A stretch of 7,363 nucleotides of DNA from assembly GCA_003153915.1 (NCBI GenBank), contig PMBX01000217.1, positions 5,058 through 12,420 of the forward strand. The letters are read 5' to 3'. The position numbers and the translations under genes were made by a program. Positions 6,522-7,363 of this stretch are shown here, piece after piece; position 1 is the stretch's first letter; the number at the start of each line of letters is the position of its first letter. The notes beneath the pieces were generated by a model. It saw nothing but the letters and a program-made list of their open reading frames with translations. It searched no databases and had not been told where the DNA came from. This DNA is from Phycisphaerales bacterium. Its GTDB lineage: Bacteria > Planctomycetota > Phycisphaerae > SM23-33.

Positions 6522-7363
6522 ATGAACACACATCGCCCCAACATCCTGTACATCCACTCGCACGACACCGGCCGATACGTACAACCCTATGGCCACGCGA
6601 TCCCCACGCCTACCTTCCAGAAATTGGCCGAAGGAGGCATCCTGTTCCGCCAAGCGTTCTGCGCAACGCCCACATGCTCGGGGGCGCGGGCCTCGCTGTT
6701 GACCGGCCAGTGCCCTCACAACAACGGTATGTTGGGCCTGGCCCATCTGGGTTTCCGGATCAAGGACTATCGCCGGCACATCCTTCATACCTTACGAGCG
6801 GCCGGGTATTACTGTGCCTTTTCGGGTGTACAGCACATCATTCCAAGGGATCAGATCGACAAAATCGGTTACGACCGCGTGCTGGCCGCATCCAACCACG
6901 CCGATTGGGGAGCAGCGGGATTTCTCCGCTCCCAACCCACACAACCGTTCTTCCTCTCAGTGGGATTCCCAGAGACACACCGCGTCAAGGATGCCTTCAA
7001 CCACATCGCAACAATGGACTTTGGACGTTACTGCCTGCCACCGGCTCCATTACCGGACTGTCCACAGACGCGGCGGGACATGGCCGATTTCAAAGTCGCC
7101 GCTTTGCGGCTCGACCAGAAGATCGCCACCGTCCTGGCCGCCCTCGAGGAAAGCGGCCTGGCCGACAATACCCTGGTATTGTGCACCACGGACCACGGTA
7201 TCCCCTTCCCCAGGATGAAGTGCAACCTGACCGACCACGGCATGGGCGTCATGCTGATCCTGGCAGGCCCGGGTGGGTTCACTGGAGGCAAGGTCTTTGA
7301 CGCAATGGTTTCGCACATCGACATTTTTCCCACCATCTGCGAACTGTTGGGGATCGATCGACC
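6522..7363 (+). CDS. Type I sulfatase / arylsulfatase-like hydrolase (3' truncated)
   Basis: The frame runs from ATG 6522 to the window edge, giving 280 residues with no stop. An in-frame TAA at 6513-6515 fixes this ATG as the first possible start. The fold begins immediately (RPNILYIHSHDTGR), so there is no signal peptide. Features: an N-terminal metal site at His14-Asp15, where many sulfatases have Asp-Asp; the maturation motif TCSGARASLLTG (51-62), with Cys52 expected to become formylglycine and Arg56 conserved; His105 in GVQH; His153 in PETH; and TTDHGIPFPRMK (222-233) with the metal pair Asp224-His225 and Lys233. Family members hydrolyse sulfate esters or sulfamates of polysaccharides or small molecules; overall it looks closest to the N-sulfoglucosamine sulfohydrolase-like branch, but the substrate cannot be assigned. 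The maturation motif is CSGAR rather than the usual CxPxR or CxAxR. Only a weak ribosome site (AAGAAG) precedes the start. The C-terminal subdomain lies outside the window. Confidence 0.9.
   Translation, partial: MNTHRPNILYIHSHDTGRYVQPYGHAIPTPTFQKLAEGGILFRQAFCATPTCSGARASLLTGQCPHNNGMLGLAHLGFRIKDYRRHILHTLRAAGYYCAFSGVQHIIPRDQIDKIGYDRVLAASNHADWGAAGFLRSQPTQPFFLSVGFPETHRVKDAFNHIATMDFGRYCLPPAPLPDCPQTRRDMADFKVAALRLDQKIATVLAALEESGLADNTLVLCTTDHGIPFPRMKCNLTDHGMGVMLILAGPGGFTGGKVFDAMVSHIDIFPTICELLGIDR

Noticed and set aside
6674..7300. A 208-codon plus-strand frame within the sulfatase region
   Set aside because: It is offset from the true sulfatase frame starting at 6522, which carries all sulfatase motifs; this one has none.

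Overview
The window most likely comes from a G+C-rich, Gram-negative-type bacterium of the Planctomycetota or a close relative. This is inferred from gene content: a bacterial alpha-2-macroglobulin, a ThiD2-ThiE fusion, a DsbD-family protein with the MPCVLPV / ATPCSFA pair of membrane cysteine motifs, and a sulfatase of the 'HSHDTGR' type. No rRNA or other taxonomic marker is present, so the assignment stays an inference.

Layout. The left edge (2-568, +) is the C-terminal end of a large alpha-2-macroglobulin family protein. It converges on a two-gene minus-strand unit: glyA (serine hydroxymethyltransferase, start about 2997) followed 33 bases later by a thiD2-thiE fusion (start about 1710, stop at 673). 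A 152-base divergent intergenic region separates glyA from a plus-strand DsbD-type thiol:disulfide interchange protein (3150-5018). A 243-base leader region with a plausible sigma70-type promoter precedes a membrane-anchored HD-GYP protein (likely GTG start at 5262, stop at 6143). A 378-base stretch with no convincing gene leads to a type I sulfatase (6522 to the right edge), truncated by the window.

How the genes relate. glyA and thiD2-thiE are probably co-transcribed. Glycine and one-carbon units from GlyA and thiamine phosphate synthesis are metabolically adjacent, since glycine can feed thiazole synthesis through the ThiO route, but co-regulation is inferred from spacing only. The alpha-2-macroglobulin and the DsbD protein act in the periplasm. 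The HD-GYP protein would act on cyclic di-nucleotide signals at the inner membrane. The sulfatase appears to lack a signal peptide. Apart from glyA-thiE the genes look like independent units.

I found no CRISPR array, transposon, tRNA, rRNA, riboswitch or clearly novel multi-gene system. The points worth a second look are protein-level departures from family consensus: the sulfatase CSGAR maturation motif, the HDIGL (not HDIGK) motif in the HD-GYP protein, the W/C changes at the active-site strand of GlyA, and the CX6C pair in the DsbD N-terminal domain.
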